The notes under the pieces were generated by a model. The model was not told the DNA's origin. It ran no database searches and saw nothing but the letters and a program-made list of their open reading frames with translations. 14,241 bases of DNA from Planctomycetaceae bacterium (lineage in GTDB: Bacteria; Planctomycetota; Planctomycetia; Planctomycetales; Planctomycetaceae), in NCBI GenBank assembly GCA_003445035.1, contig DLVV01000056.1:1-14241 (forward strand), written 5' to 3'. Positions 1 to 7,104 of the stretch are shown piece after piece; position 1 is the stretch's first letter; each line of letters begins with the position of its first letter. Both the position numbers and the translations under genes were made by a program.

Positions 1-84
1 GACGCGGAAGCCGAAACCGAGGAAGACTCCGACGGCGATGATGACGCGGAAGCCGAAACCGAGGAAGACTCCGACGGCGACGAC
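1..84 (+). repeat. Two tandem copies of a 42-bp coding repeat
   Basis: Copies at 1-42 and 43-84 differ only in the last two codons (GAT GAT against GAC GAC). Both changes are synonymous, so the encoded 14-residue units are identical. The unit length is a multiple of three, so copy-number change keeps the frame. More copies may lie upstream of the window. Confidence 0.9.
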
Positions 85-93
85 AAGGAGTAA
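1..93 (+). CDS. 3' end of an unidentified gene with an acidic repeat tail (5' truncated)
   Basis: Frame 1 is open from the window edge to a TAA at 91-93 and gives 30 residues. They form two identical copies of a 14-residue unit (DAEAETEEDSDGDD) followed by Lys-Glu. The tail is almost entirely Asp, Glu, Ala, Thr, Ser and Gly, so it should be disordered and strongly negative. Such tails occur on many unrelated proteins, including nucleic-acid-associated and ribosome-associated ones, so the product cannot be named. The strong hairpin 36 bases after the stop supports this being a real gene end. Clean codon-phase duplication also supports the reading frame. The body of the gene lies outside the window. 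Confidence 0.75.
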   Translation, partial: DAEAETEEDSDGDDDAEAETEEDSDGDDKE

Positions 94-128
94 CGCCCGC
101 CGCGATCGGCCGGATTTTCCGGACAACC

Positions 129-170
129 GTAACGGCCCTTCCGCCACAAGGCGGAAGGGCCGTTACATTT
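129..170 (+). terminator. Rho-independent-type terminator after the acidic-tail gene
   Basis: Arms at 129-145 and 150-166 are perfect 17-bp reverse complements around the four-base loop ACAA. The run after the stem is only ATTT, so the U-tract is weak. The position 36 bases after a stop codon and the GC-rich stem fit an intrinsic terminator. It could also act as an mRNA 3'-end stabiliser. Confidence 0.8.
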
Positions 171-222
171 GCGCCAGTTACCCTCTCTACCTGACCGGAG
201 AGGTTTACGCACACCGTTTACT

Positions 223-252
223 TTGAGACCGACGGTGATCGCGGCCGATAAA
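223..252 (+). promoter_or_regulatory. Candidate sigma-70 promoter for the sigma-factor gene
   Basis: A -35-like TTGAGA (223-228) is separated by 18 bases from a -10-like GATAAA (247-252). These match 5/6 and 4/6 of the bacterial consensus. It lies after the upstream terminator and would give a leader of roughly 90 bases. Planctomycete promoters are not well defined by consensus, so this is tentative. Confidence 0.35.
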
Positions 253-269
253 TCTCCACGGACAAACAT

Positions 270-296
270 GGGACCGTCCCGCAACCACGCCGGGAC
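270..296 (+). promoter_or_regulatory. Overlapping inverted repeats in the sigma-factor leader
   Basis: GGGAC (270-274), GTCCC (276-280) and CGGGAC (291-296) form a nested set. The middle element can pair with either flank: as a near-continuous palindrome suited to protein binding, or as a 6-bp RNA stem GTCCCG/CGGGAC with a 9-base loop. It lies about 50 bases before the start codon. It may be an operator, a leader structure or chance. Confidence 0.25.
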
Positions 297-348
297 AACC
301 GGTCACATCATTTTCGCACCTGCCCTTCATTGAATGCACCGAGGTATC

Positions 349-1179
349 ATGCCGGCCACAGCAAGACAAACCGCGCGAGTCCAGGCTCCATTGGAAACCT
401 ATCTGCGAGAGATCAACCAAACCGATCTTCTGACAGCCGAACAGGAACGGGAGTTAGCGTTCCGCATTGAGGAAGGGGACCACGAAGCTCGCGACTTGAT
501 GGTTCGAGCGAACCTGAGATTGGTGGTCAAGATTGCCCGCGCATACAACAGCCACGGTTTGCCGCTTCAAGACCTCATCGAGGAAGGCAACCTGGGGCTG
601 TTACGGGCCGTGGAGGGCTTTGACCCGACGATGGGGACCCGATTCAGCACCTATGGCAGCTACTGGATCAAGCAATCGATCAAGCGGGCTCTGGTCAACT
701 CGGCCAAAACCATCCGCATTCCCGCTTATATGGTCGAACTGCTGAGCAAATGGCGGCGAGCCACTGCATTGCTCCACGAAGAGTTCGACCGCACCCCGAC
801 ACACGAGGAAGTTGCGGAATACCTGGAATTGACTCCCAAGAAGTTGGCGATCGTCCGCAAGGCGATCCAACTCTACAACGCAACTCCCCAAAGCGAGGAC
901 GATTCGGCCTGCCTGATGGGCGAACTGGTCATCGATGATCGAAGCAAGACTCCGGATGAGGAGATCATCGAGAGCGACAACCTCCGCCACGTCTACCGCA
1001 TGCTTGAGCGAATGGATCCCCGCGAGGCGGACATTCTCCGCATGAGATTCGGGTTGGACGGCGAAGAACCCCAGACACTGAAGGAAATCGGCGTCGTCCT
1101 CGGCCTCACTCGTGAGCGTGTGCGGCAGATCGAAGCCGAGGCCCTGAAAGCACTCGCCGAGGGCCTCGCTTCCGACTAG
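349..1179 (+). CDS. RNA polymerase sigma factor, sigma-70 family (SigA/RpoD-like, no region 1.1)
   Basis: This protein directs core RNA polymerase to promoters. Numbered from the ATG at 349 (276 residues), region 1.2 spans about 13-44. Region 2 spans about 48-116 and includes the core-binding and melting segments DLIEEGNLGLLRA and GTRFSTYGSYWIKQSIKRA. Region 3 follows at about 120-200. Region 4 occupies the last 50 residues with a helix-turn-helix ending LTRERVRQIEAEAL. Region 1.1, the acidic autoinhibitory part of primary sigmas, is absent, and the length is far below that of a typical RpoD. A group 2 (RpoS-like or SigB-like) non-primary sigma is therefore likely. An in-frame ATG at 334 lacks a ribosome binding site, whereas GAGG at 341-344 precedes the ATG at 349, so 349 is preferred. 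The gene stands alone between its leader and the convergent glcF. Confidence 0.93.
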   Translation: MPATARQTARVQAPLETYLREINQTDLLTAEQERELAFRIEEGDHEARDLMVRANLRLVVKIARAYNSHGLPLQDLIEEGNLGLLRAVEGFDPTMGTRFSTYGSYWIKQSIKRALVNSAKTIRIPAYMVELLSKWRRATALLHEEFDRTPTHEEVAEYLELTPKKLAIVRKAIQLYNATPQSEDDSACLMGELVIDDRSKTPDEEIIESDNLRHVYRMLERMDPREADILRMRFGLDGEEPQTLKEIGVVLGLTRERVRQIEAEALKALAEGLASD

Positions 1180-1214
1180 AGAGGCACCACATGACGTGGC
1201 CAACCGGCGTGTCG

Positions 1215-2555
1215 TCAACCCTCGAACGGCGACGCACCGGCCACACCACGGTAACTCAGGTCAAGCACTTCCACCGGATGAACGACACGAATGGGACGAA
1301 CCCGCTTGCGCAGTGCCGCCTGCAGCTGCAACGAGCACCCGGCATTCCCGGTCACCACAACATCCGCCCCGGTGCTCTCGATGTGGGCCACTTTGCGTGC
1401 CACAAGGCCATCTGCCATTTCCGGCTCCGTGAGATTGTAGCTGCCTGCGGCCCCACAGCAGATATCTGACTCGGGCAATGGAATAAGTTCGAGTCCGGGA
1501 ACCTGTTCCAGCAACTCACGGGGTGCCTGCCGAACCCCCTGCGCATGGACCAGATGGCAGGCGTCATGATAGGTGGCCCGCCAAGGCACTTCTCCTGTCG
1601 GTCGACGCAGCCCCAATTCGGCCAGAAACTCGGAAATGTCCTTCACGCGATCGGAGAACTCCCCAAGCACCTCGACAGCCGCCTGGTCCACTCCCGCAGT
1701 TTCCTCGCCCATGTGCCGGTAGTCTTTGAGCATCGAGCCACAACCGGCCACGTTGACAATGATCGCATCCAAGTCGTCGGGGAAGGCTTCGGCGTTCCGC
1801 GTGGCCATCGCCACGGCGGGCCCGTCTGAACCGCTGTGATAATGAATTGCCCCGCAACATCCCTGTTTTCTGGGAACGACCACTTCGCAACCATTGGCCT
1901 GCAGCACCCGTGCCGTCGCGTGGTTGGCTTCTGAAAACATGGCGTCACCGACACATCCGGTGAACAGGCCCACGCGGGCCCGACGCTCGCCCGTTGCCGG
2001 CAACAATTCCGGCAACGCCGAACGCTGTGGCCCCAGCCGTGGAAGCAATCGGTACATTCGGCCCAGTGGGCCAGGCAACAACTTCGGCAGCCCGACCCAC
2101 TCGGCCACCCGATCCAGCCCCAGGCGTTGCATCAGCCTGGCCGGAGCCAATGCAAACCGGAGCCGCCGCGGAAAGGGAAACAGTCCGTAAAGCACCAGCC
2201 GCTGGAACCAACCTGGCTGTTCCGCCTTCTGCATATCGACTCGGAATGGTTCGATCAATCGGCCATATTGCACACCCGACGGACACGCCGTCTCACAACT
2301 GCGACAATCCAGGCACAGGTCCAAATGTCTTCGGACAGCGGGTGTCAAACCGATACGGCCGTCGACAACACCACGCATCAAGTAAATCCGACCTCTCGGG
2401 CTGTCGTTTTCGTTTCCTGTTTCGAGATAAGTCGGGCATGCGGATGTGCACAACCCGCAATGCACGCAGTCCAGAAACCGCCCGTAATCGATCCCACTTC
2501 CGATCGTAGGCGCCGAGACCGTCTGGACAGTAGTTTCGGGAGTTGTGCCACTCAT
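1215..2555 (-). CDS. glcF: Glycolate oxidase iron-sulfur subunit GlcF
   Basis: This is the Fe-S subunit that passes electrons from the flavin subunits GlcD/GlcE towards the respiratory chain during oxidation of glycolate to glyoxylate. The 446-residue product has two N-terminal [4Fe-4S] ferredoxin-like motifs, CVHCGLCTSACP (about residues 30-41) and CLDCRSCETACP (about 81-92). Two cysteine-rich CCG domains follow, with GCCGAIH in the middle and DICCGAAGSYN near the C-terminus. This is the standard GlcF/LutA/HdrD-type layout. The ATG at 2555 shares its A with the glcE stop (TGATG), which implies translational coupling. A GTG one codon upstream (2558) is an alternative. The gene ends 35 bases from the convergent sigma gene with no obvious terminator between. 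A D-lactate oxidase Fe-S subunit is possible, but the D-E-F gene set favours glycolate. Confidence 0.93.
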   Translation of the reverse strand: MSGTTPETTVQTVSAPTIGSGIDYGRFLDCVHCGLCTSACPTYLETGNENDSPRGRIYLMRGVVDGRIGLTPAVRRHLDLCLDCRSCETACPSGVQYGRLIEPFRVDMQKAEQPGWFQRLVLYGLFPFPRRLRFALAPARLMQRLGLDRVAEWVGLPKLLPGPLGRMYRLLPRLGPQRSALPELLPATGERRARVGLFTGCVGDAMFSEANHATARVLQANGCEVVVPRKQGCCGAIHYHSGSDGPAVAMATRNAEAFPDDLDAIIVNVAGCGSMLKDYRHMGEETAGVDQAAVEVLGEFSDRVKDISEFLAELGLRRPTGEVPWRATYHDACHLVHAQGVRQAPRELLEQVPGLELIPLPESDICCGAAGSYNLTEPEMADGLVARKVAHIESTGADVVVTGNAGCSLQLQAALRKRVRPIRVVHPVEVLDLSYRGVAGASPFEG

Positions 2556-3841
2556 CACTGATCCACTCCGCCAAGGGCGAGCTGCTGCAACGCCGCTTCA
2601 ATTCCACGTCCCGGACTCAGCAACCCCTCCGGATCGAATTGCCGCTTCACCGCCGTCATCAACGACCAATCTGCCCGGGCCGAACCCCACATCGACAACG
2701 CGTTGTGCCATCCCAACTCACACCGTTCCACGACCAGCTGCCCTCCACCTTCAACGGCCAGATCACGAAGCGGTTCAATGACCTCCGCCGCCGTCTGGGC
2801 ATCGATCGTATCGTCAGGAAGATGACCATAAACAACGCCGTTGCCGGCATGCGCCTGCACAGCCACGCCGGCGTCAATCGCCGCAACCACGAAATCCACG
2901 GTTCGCGACGGCTTCAGGCACGCCCGGATCGTCACCGGCGATTCGCCACCCAATTGATAATCGGTCAACGACGACCACAGCTTCGCTGTGTCCCCATCGC
3001 GAACCCACGTCACATCGGCTGCCCCTCCGGCACGAAGTTCCCGATCAAGCACGCCGGCCTGCCATTCCACCTCGACCGGATTCCCCTCCACCGCGACACC
3101 CAGCAGCAACGGCCCCGCCGGAAGCTCCTGTCGCGATTCAGCGGCCAATTGCCGTCCGGCCTTCGGCCCCAGCAATTCGATCGCAACCGGCCGCGCCCGC
3201 GACGTGGCCAGGTCCCCTAGCAGATCGCCGACGGTGTCCCCGCTATCGAAACAGGCCCACCCCATTGCCGAGGAGGTCGGCAACGGCTTCAGTTTCAGCG
3301 TCACTTCGGTCACAACCGCCAGGCTGCCGCCGGACCCCACCATCAACTTGCAGAGGTCATAACCGGCAACGTTCTTGACCACGCGGCCGCCGGCTTTGAA
3401 CCGCCGTCCATCCACCGTGACACAGCCAATCCCGATCACATAATCTCGCAGCGTTCCGTATCCAAACCGCCTCGGGCCACCCGCATCACTGGCAATCGCA
3501 CCACCAATTGTCGCCCGGTGAGCCAACGGTACATCGACCGGAAGCCGCTGCCCTTCCAGCTTGAGCGACTCCTGGATCAACGCCACACGACAGCCTGCCT
3601 CGACGGTCACCGTCATATCTCGCGCCGGATAATCGACCACCCGATCCAGTCGTGAGGTTGTCACCTCCACGCTCGCCGGATCTGCCGGAAATCCAAATCC
3701 CAACGATGTCCGGCCGCCAATCGGCAACACAGGTCGCCGATCCCCTTTTGCGTTGGCTGCCAGCAACCTTCCCAGTTCAGAAATTGTCGCAGGCACCAGC
3801 TCCCCGGTTTCGTCCGGCGTGGATTTGCGTTCCTCGTTCAC
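2555..3841 (-). CDS. glcE: Glycolate oxidase FAD-binding subunit GlcE
   Basis: This is the second flavin-type subunit of glycolate oxidase and works in complex with GlcD and GlcF. The 428-residue product has a PCMH/FAD_binding_4 domain. A glycine-rich PIGGRTSLGFGFP stretch lies near residues 40-52, the region PLAHRATIGGAIASDAGGPR follows, and VGSGGSLAVVTEVTLKLKP closes the FAD domain. The C-terminal half ends in QFDPEGLLSPGRG, the family's usual ending. It is longer than E. coli GlcE (about 350 residues), the extra length being in the middle to C-terminal part. The start is GTG at 3841, overlapping the glcD stop by four bases (GTGA). The stop overlaps the glcF start. Both overlaps point to one mRNA and matched subunit synthesis. 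Confidence 0.92.
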   Translation of the reverse strand: MNEERKSTPDETGELVPATISELGRLLAANAKGDRRPVLPIGGRTSLGFGFPADPASVEVTTSRLDRVVDYPARDMTVTVEAGCRVALIQESLKLEGQRLPVDVPLAHRATIGGAIASDAGGPRRFGYGTLRDYVIGIGCVTVDGRRFKAGGRVVKNVAGYDLCKLMVGSGGSLAVVTEVTLKLKPLPTSSAMGWACFDSGDTVGDLLGDLATSRARPVAIELLGPKAGRQLAAESRQELPAGPLLLGVAVEGNPVEVEWQAGVLDRELRAGGAADVTWVRDGDTAKLWSSLTDYQLGGESPVTIRACLKPSRTVDFVVAAIDAGVAVQAHAGNGVVYGHLPDDTIDAQTAAEVIEPLRDLAVEGGGQLVVERCELGWHNALSMWGSARADWSLMTAVKRQFDPEGLLSPGRGIEAALQQLALGGVDQ

Positions 3842-5313
3842 GATGCTGCCTGCTTTCCCGGATGGGACCGTTCGATGTGCTCCATCCCACAGGCTCCGGC
3901 AGTTGGCAACATCTTCCCCGGACTACACGAACCGCGAGGATTGAACGCCATCCGAACGCTCGCCATCACTTCCAGGTCGTCCTCGGTGAACATCCGCTCC
4001 ATGAACTCAAGCTTCTCGACTCCGATCCCGTGTTCGCCCGTAACGCTTCCGCCCAGATCGATGCACTTGCCGAGAATTTCGTCGCTGGCTCGAAAGACCC
4101 TCGCAATCTGTTCTTCATCTCGTTCGTCGAACAGCAGGATTGGATGAATATTTCCGTCCCCCGCGTGAAACACGTTGACGATGCGCACCCCGTGCCGTTT
4201 TCCCGCATCGGTGATGAATTCCAGGATCTCCGGCAACTTCGTCCTCGGCACGACACCGTCCTGCGTGCAATAACTGGGGCTCAACCGACCGATCGCTCCG
4301 AATGCCTGTTTGCGGCATTTCCAGAGCAACGCTCGTTGCTGTTCGGTCTCGGCTCGCCGCACTTCCCTGGCCCCCTGCTCCTGGCAGAGGCGTATGATTC
4401 GCTCGGCCTCATCGTCCACGGCCACTTCCAGTCCGTCCACTTCGATCAACACCACGGCAGCCGCGTCCAGGGGGAACCCAAACCCATAAGCCGCCTCGAC
4501 GGCCTCTATGATGCCCTGGTCCATCATCTCAAGAGCCGCCGGGACGATGCCCGCCGCGATAATCTGACTGATGGCCTGGGTGGCATCCCCGACCGTCTCG
4601 AAAATACCCAACAATGTCCTGTACGCGTCCGGGTTCCGCGTCAACCGCACCGTCACCTCGGTACAAATGCCAAAGGTGCCTTCGCTGCCAACAAACAACC
4701 CGACCAAGTCATACCCGGCCAGACCCTCGGCCGGGCCACCCAACTCCACCACTTGCCCGTCCGGCAACACGACCTCAAGTGCCAGTACGTGGTTGACCGT
4801 CACTCCATATTTCAGAGTGTGTGGGCCACCGGAATTCGTGGCGACATTGCCGCCGATGGTGCAGGCCCCCTGGCTCGACGGGTCCGGAGCATAATGAAAG
4901 CCGGTGCCGGCCAAGTGTCGTGTGAGATGCAGGTTGACCAGCCCCGGCTGGACCACCGCATACCGGTCCTGGAGATTGACCTCCAGGATACTCTTCATGC
5001 GTGTCAGGGAGATCATCACCCCGCCACCCACCGGAAGGCATCCGCCGGCCAGGCTCGTGCCGGCTCCCCGCGGAACAAAGGGTACGTCGAACTCGTTGCA
5101 GGTCCGCACAATTTCGGCAACCTGCTCGGTGGCCGTCGGAAACAGCACCACGTCGGGCGCCTTCTTCTCAACCACGTAACCGTCGCATTCGTAGACGATC
5201 AACTCGTCGGCAGCGGCCAATACGCCGTCATCGCCGAGTAGCCGACGAAAGCGGGTGAGCAACTCCGTTGCAACGGGAACGATTCCATCCGGTACGGGTT
5301 GCGTAGAGGCCAT
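3838..5313 (-). CDS. glcD: Glycolate oxidase catalytic subunit GlcD (FAD-linked)
   Basis: This FAD-dependent subunit oxidises glycolate (possibly also D-lactate or another 2-hydroxy acid) at the membrane. The product has 491 residues, close to E. coli GlcD (499). The FAD-binding domain shows PFVPRGAGTSLAGGCLPVGG (about residues 78-97) and TIGGNVATNSGGPHTLKYG. The C-terminal FAD-oxidase domain has VFHAGDGNIHPILLFD and GGSVTGEHGIGVEK, whose His and Glu residues are typical of the active-site and metal region. It ends in FNPRGSCSPGKM plus a short tail. ATG at 5313 is the first good start, although no strong ribosome binding site precedes it. It is the first gene of glcDEF and lies 84 bases after the FtsL-like gene on the same strand, so cotranscription from upstream is possible. 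No glcC regulator or glcB malate synthase is visible in this window. Confidence 0.94.
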   Translation of the reverse strand: MASTQPVPDGIVPVATELLTRFRRLLGDDGVLAAADELIVYECDGYVVEKKAPDVVLFPTATEQVAEIVRTCNEFDVPFVPRGAGTSLAGGCLPVGGGVMISLTRMKSILEVNLQDRYAVVQPGLVNLHLTRHLAGTGFHYAPDPSSQGACTIGGNVATNSGGPHTLKYGVTVNHVLALEVVLPDGQVVELGGPAEGLAGYDLVGLFVGSEGTFGICTEVTVRLTRNPDAYRTLLGIFETVGDATQAISQIIAAGIVPAALEMMDQGIIEAVEAAYGFGFPLDAAAVVLIEVDGLEVAVDDEAERIIRLCQEQGAREVRRAETEQQRALLWKCRKQAFGAIGRLSPSYCTQDGVVPRTKLPEILEFITDAGKRHGVRIVNVFHAGDGNIHPILLFDERDEEQIARVFRASDEILGKCIDLGGSVTGEHGIGVEKLEFMERMFTEDDLEVMASVRMAFNPRGSCSPGKMLPTAGACGMEHIERSHPGKQAAS

Positions 5314-5397
5314 GATCGGCCCATTCTACGTCGGCCGCACCAAGCGGGAAAGCCAGCATTGGCCCGAGTCCACGCTGATCCGGTTCAGCCCGCCACC

Positions 5398-5634
5398 TCA
5401 ACGACGTTGGTTCGGCGACGGACGCCCGGCCGTGACCTTCGGCAGCATTCGATCCGGTGCACCCAACCGACGGGTTTCTCGACGGAGTGTGGCAAACCTC
5501 TCTTCCAACTCCGCGATCCGGATTTCCTGGCGTTCGATTCCGGCGCGGCTTGAATGGATTTGTGCCTGGATCACCAGCCCGGTCAGCCAGACCAGCGCCA
5601 CCAAGCCAACAGCTCCCAGCAGGCGATAGATCAA
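5398..5634 (-). CDS. Small membrane/coiled-coil protein, FtsL-like by layout
   Basis: The 78-residue product has a very short N-terminus, one hydrophobic segment (about residues 4-24, LLGAVGLVALVWLTGLVI) and a heptad-like helix with IERQEIRIAELEERFATLR. A basic, Pro-rich tail follows. This is the layout of FtsL/DivIC bitopic division proteins: short cytoplasmic end, one membrane span, extracytoplasmic coiled coil. It lies two genes downstream of rsmH, near the usual ftsL position. The start is TTG. The frame upstream back to a stop has no ATG or GTG, and GAGGGG (5644-5649) sits 9 bases before the TTG, a good ribosome binding site. FtsL is too poorly conserved to name by eye, and any small membrane-anchored coiled-coil protein would look similar. 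The longer open frame on the same strand (5228-5707) is a shadow without domain signals. Confidence 0.62.
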   Translation of the reverse strand: MIYRLLGAVGLVALVWLTGLVIQAQIHSSRAGIERQEIRIAELEERFATLRRETRRLGAPDRMLPKVTAGRPSPNQRR

Positions 5635-5643
5635 CGGCCCGTA

Positions 5644-5649
5644 CCCCTC
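5644..5649 (-). promoter_or_regulatory. Ribosome binding site for the TTG-started FtsL-like gene
   Basis: GAGGGG on the minus strand lies nine bases before the TTG at 5634. It is the main support for translation of the small gene from a rare start codon. Confidence 0.5.
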
Positions 5650-5728
5650 GGAGAGACCTCGTCCGGCACTGCGTTGTTTGGGCCTCTACCTCGGCTGGCC
5701 CAACCATGCACGAACGCCCGTGGTCTCT

Positions 5729-7024
5729 CTATCGACGCACCGCCGCACCACGAGCCACCTGCAATCGGGCGGCATCGGCCGGCATTCGCAATACCGTTCC
5801 CGGCTTCAGCTTGTGGGGATTGGGCAATTGGTCGCGGTTCATACGAAAGATCTGGATCCAGCGAGATCTTCGACCCAGGTGCATTTGAGCAATTGCCGTC
5901 AGGGTGTCTTTGGCGCCCACACTGTAGACCGGATTTCCATTGGCATCGATTTGGAATCCCACCGTCTGAGCCGGTTCACCCGTGGTAGCAACAGTTCGAG
6001 GCAACAAGCTGGCGTATCGCGTTTCCAGCAATTCTCTAGAGGGAACCAGAATCTTCATCCCGGGTCGCATCAGACGGGGGTCCGGAATCCGCTTCCGGTT
6101 GTATTCGGCAAGGGCCTGGAAATACTGAGCCGTCCCGTAGTGCCGCTGCGAGATGGTCCAGTAACTGTCACCCGACTCTACGGCGTGAACTGCGGCAACC
6201 GGGTCTCCGGATTGTGAATCACCCCGACCGATTTCGATCGGCGAGCGGCCATCGTCGACGATCGGCCGTGCTGGCTCCGAGACATCGAACGAACGAGGCA
6301 GCGTACTGGGAACCGTTCCACCGCCAAGATCTCGTCTCGCAACCGCATTGCCATCCGCCGCGAAGGGTGTCCGCTCCATCGCCGGAGATGACGACGGGCC
6401 CCATTGGAGTTTGCGACCTTCGTCCGGGCTGGACTGGTCGCGTGAATTGAAAGCCGGGGGGGCCAGAGCACCGTCTCTGCGCTGAGGATTTCGTTGAGCC
6501 GACAATTCCGGACCCTGTTCGTTTTTGGACAACCGCTGAGTGTTAGACGAAAACTCATCGCCGGCCCCATTCGCAAACAGAGCCGGAGCCCCCTCATTGG
6601 CGACGTCAAATGACGGCGGCTCGGCTAGAGGCTCCGGTTCACTCTGAGGAATCTCGCCCAATTGCCTGCGGCTCACCCCTCTTCCGCCATCATCCAGGGG
6701 AATTCGAGCCACCGAACCGGAGTTGTTTTGCCCGAATTGTCCGGACACCTCGGTTCCCGACGAACTGCTGGCGCCCCCATCGAACGTGTCCGAGCCTACA
6801 CGTGCTGCAAAGCCAGTCTCCCCGCCATATGTTGCATTTTCGATACCGTCCGCGTCCGGGACGGATCTGTTCACGGCCTCCCCATCAGCAACCGCCGGTT
6901 GCTTCTCTTCGGGTTCCAGGGATTCGCCATCTCGTTGCCACAGGAACACCCCGGCCACCACTCCGACGGTGACAACCGCCAGACCGAGCCCCCAGCCAGT
7001 TCCCAGAGATCTAGCACTCGTCAT
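5729..7024 (-). CDS. Membrane-anchored protein with two C-terminal LysM domains
   Basis: LysM domains bind GlcNAc-containing glycans such as peptidoglycan, so this is probably an envelope-anchored wall-binding protein. In the 431-residue form, an N-terminal hydrophobic anchor spans about residues 10-28 (LGLAVVTVGVVAGVFLW). A long region rich in Ser, Gly, Pro, Asp and Glu follows and is probably disordered. LysM 1 lies at about 279-330 (from VESGDSYWTISQRHYG to MRPGMKILVPS) and LysM 2 at about 366-418 (from VGAKDTLTAIAQMHLG to LKPGTVLRMPA). The frame is open to a codon at 7207, which would overlap rsmH by about 100 bases. GGAGG (7032-7036), seven bases before the ATG at 7024, places the start there, 80 bases after rsmH and directly before the membrane segment. 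The partner or enzyme it serves is unknown. Confidence 0.85.
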   Translation of the reverse strand: MTSARSLGTGWGLGLAVVTVGVVAGVFLWQRDGESLEPEEKQPAVADGEAVNRSVPDADGIENATYGGETGFAARVGSDTFDGGASSSSGTEVSGQFGQNNSGSVARIPLDDGGRGVSRRQLGEIPQSEPEPLAEPPSFDVANEGAPALFANGAGDEFSSNTQRLSKNEQGPELSAQRNPQRRDGALAPPAFNSRDQSSPDEGRKLQWGPSSSPAMERTPFAADGNAVARRDLGGGTVPSTLPRSFDVSEPARPIVDDGRSPIEIGRGDSQSGDPVAAVHAVESGDSYWTISQRHYGTAQYFQALAEYNRKRIPDPRLMRPGMKILVPSRELLETRYASLLPRTVATTGEPAQTVGFQIDANGNPVYSVGAKDTLTAIAQMHLGRRSRWIQIFRMNRDQLPNPHKLKPGTVLRMPADAARLQVARGAAVRR

Positions 7025-7031
7025 CCTTGAA

Positions 7032-7036
7032 CCTCC
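7032..7036 (-). promoter_or_regulatory. Ribosome binding site fixing the LysM-protein start
   Basis: GGAGG on the minus strand, seven bases before the ATG at 7024, is the strongest Shine-Dalgarno match I found in the window. It argues against the longer overlapping start at 7207. Confidence 0.7.
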
Positions 7037-7104
7037 ATCTCTCATGTCCCAACCGTCGCCAGCAAACGCGGCTTCAGTCGCCGAGAGTCCCAGTGTCCCA
7101 TCGA

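Noticed and set aside
601..1218. 205-codon minus-strand frame opposite the sigma factor
   Set aside because: It lies antisense to well-conserved sigma regions 2-4 and has no family signal of its own.
3652..5241. 529-codon open frame on the plus strand opposite glcD/glcE
   Set aside because: It is antisense to two clearly recognisable glycolate oxidase subunits, has no recognisable domain and is Arg/Pro/His-rich. It is a high-G+C shadow frame.
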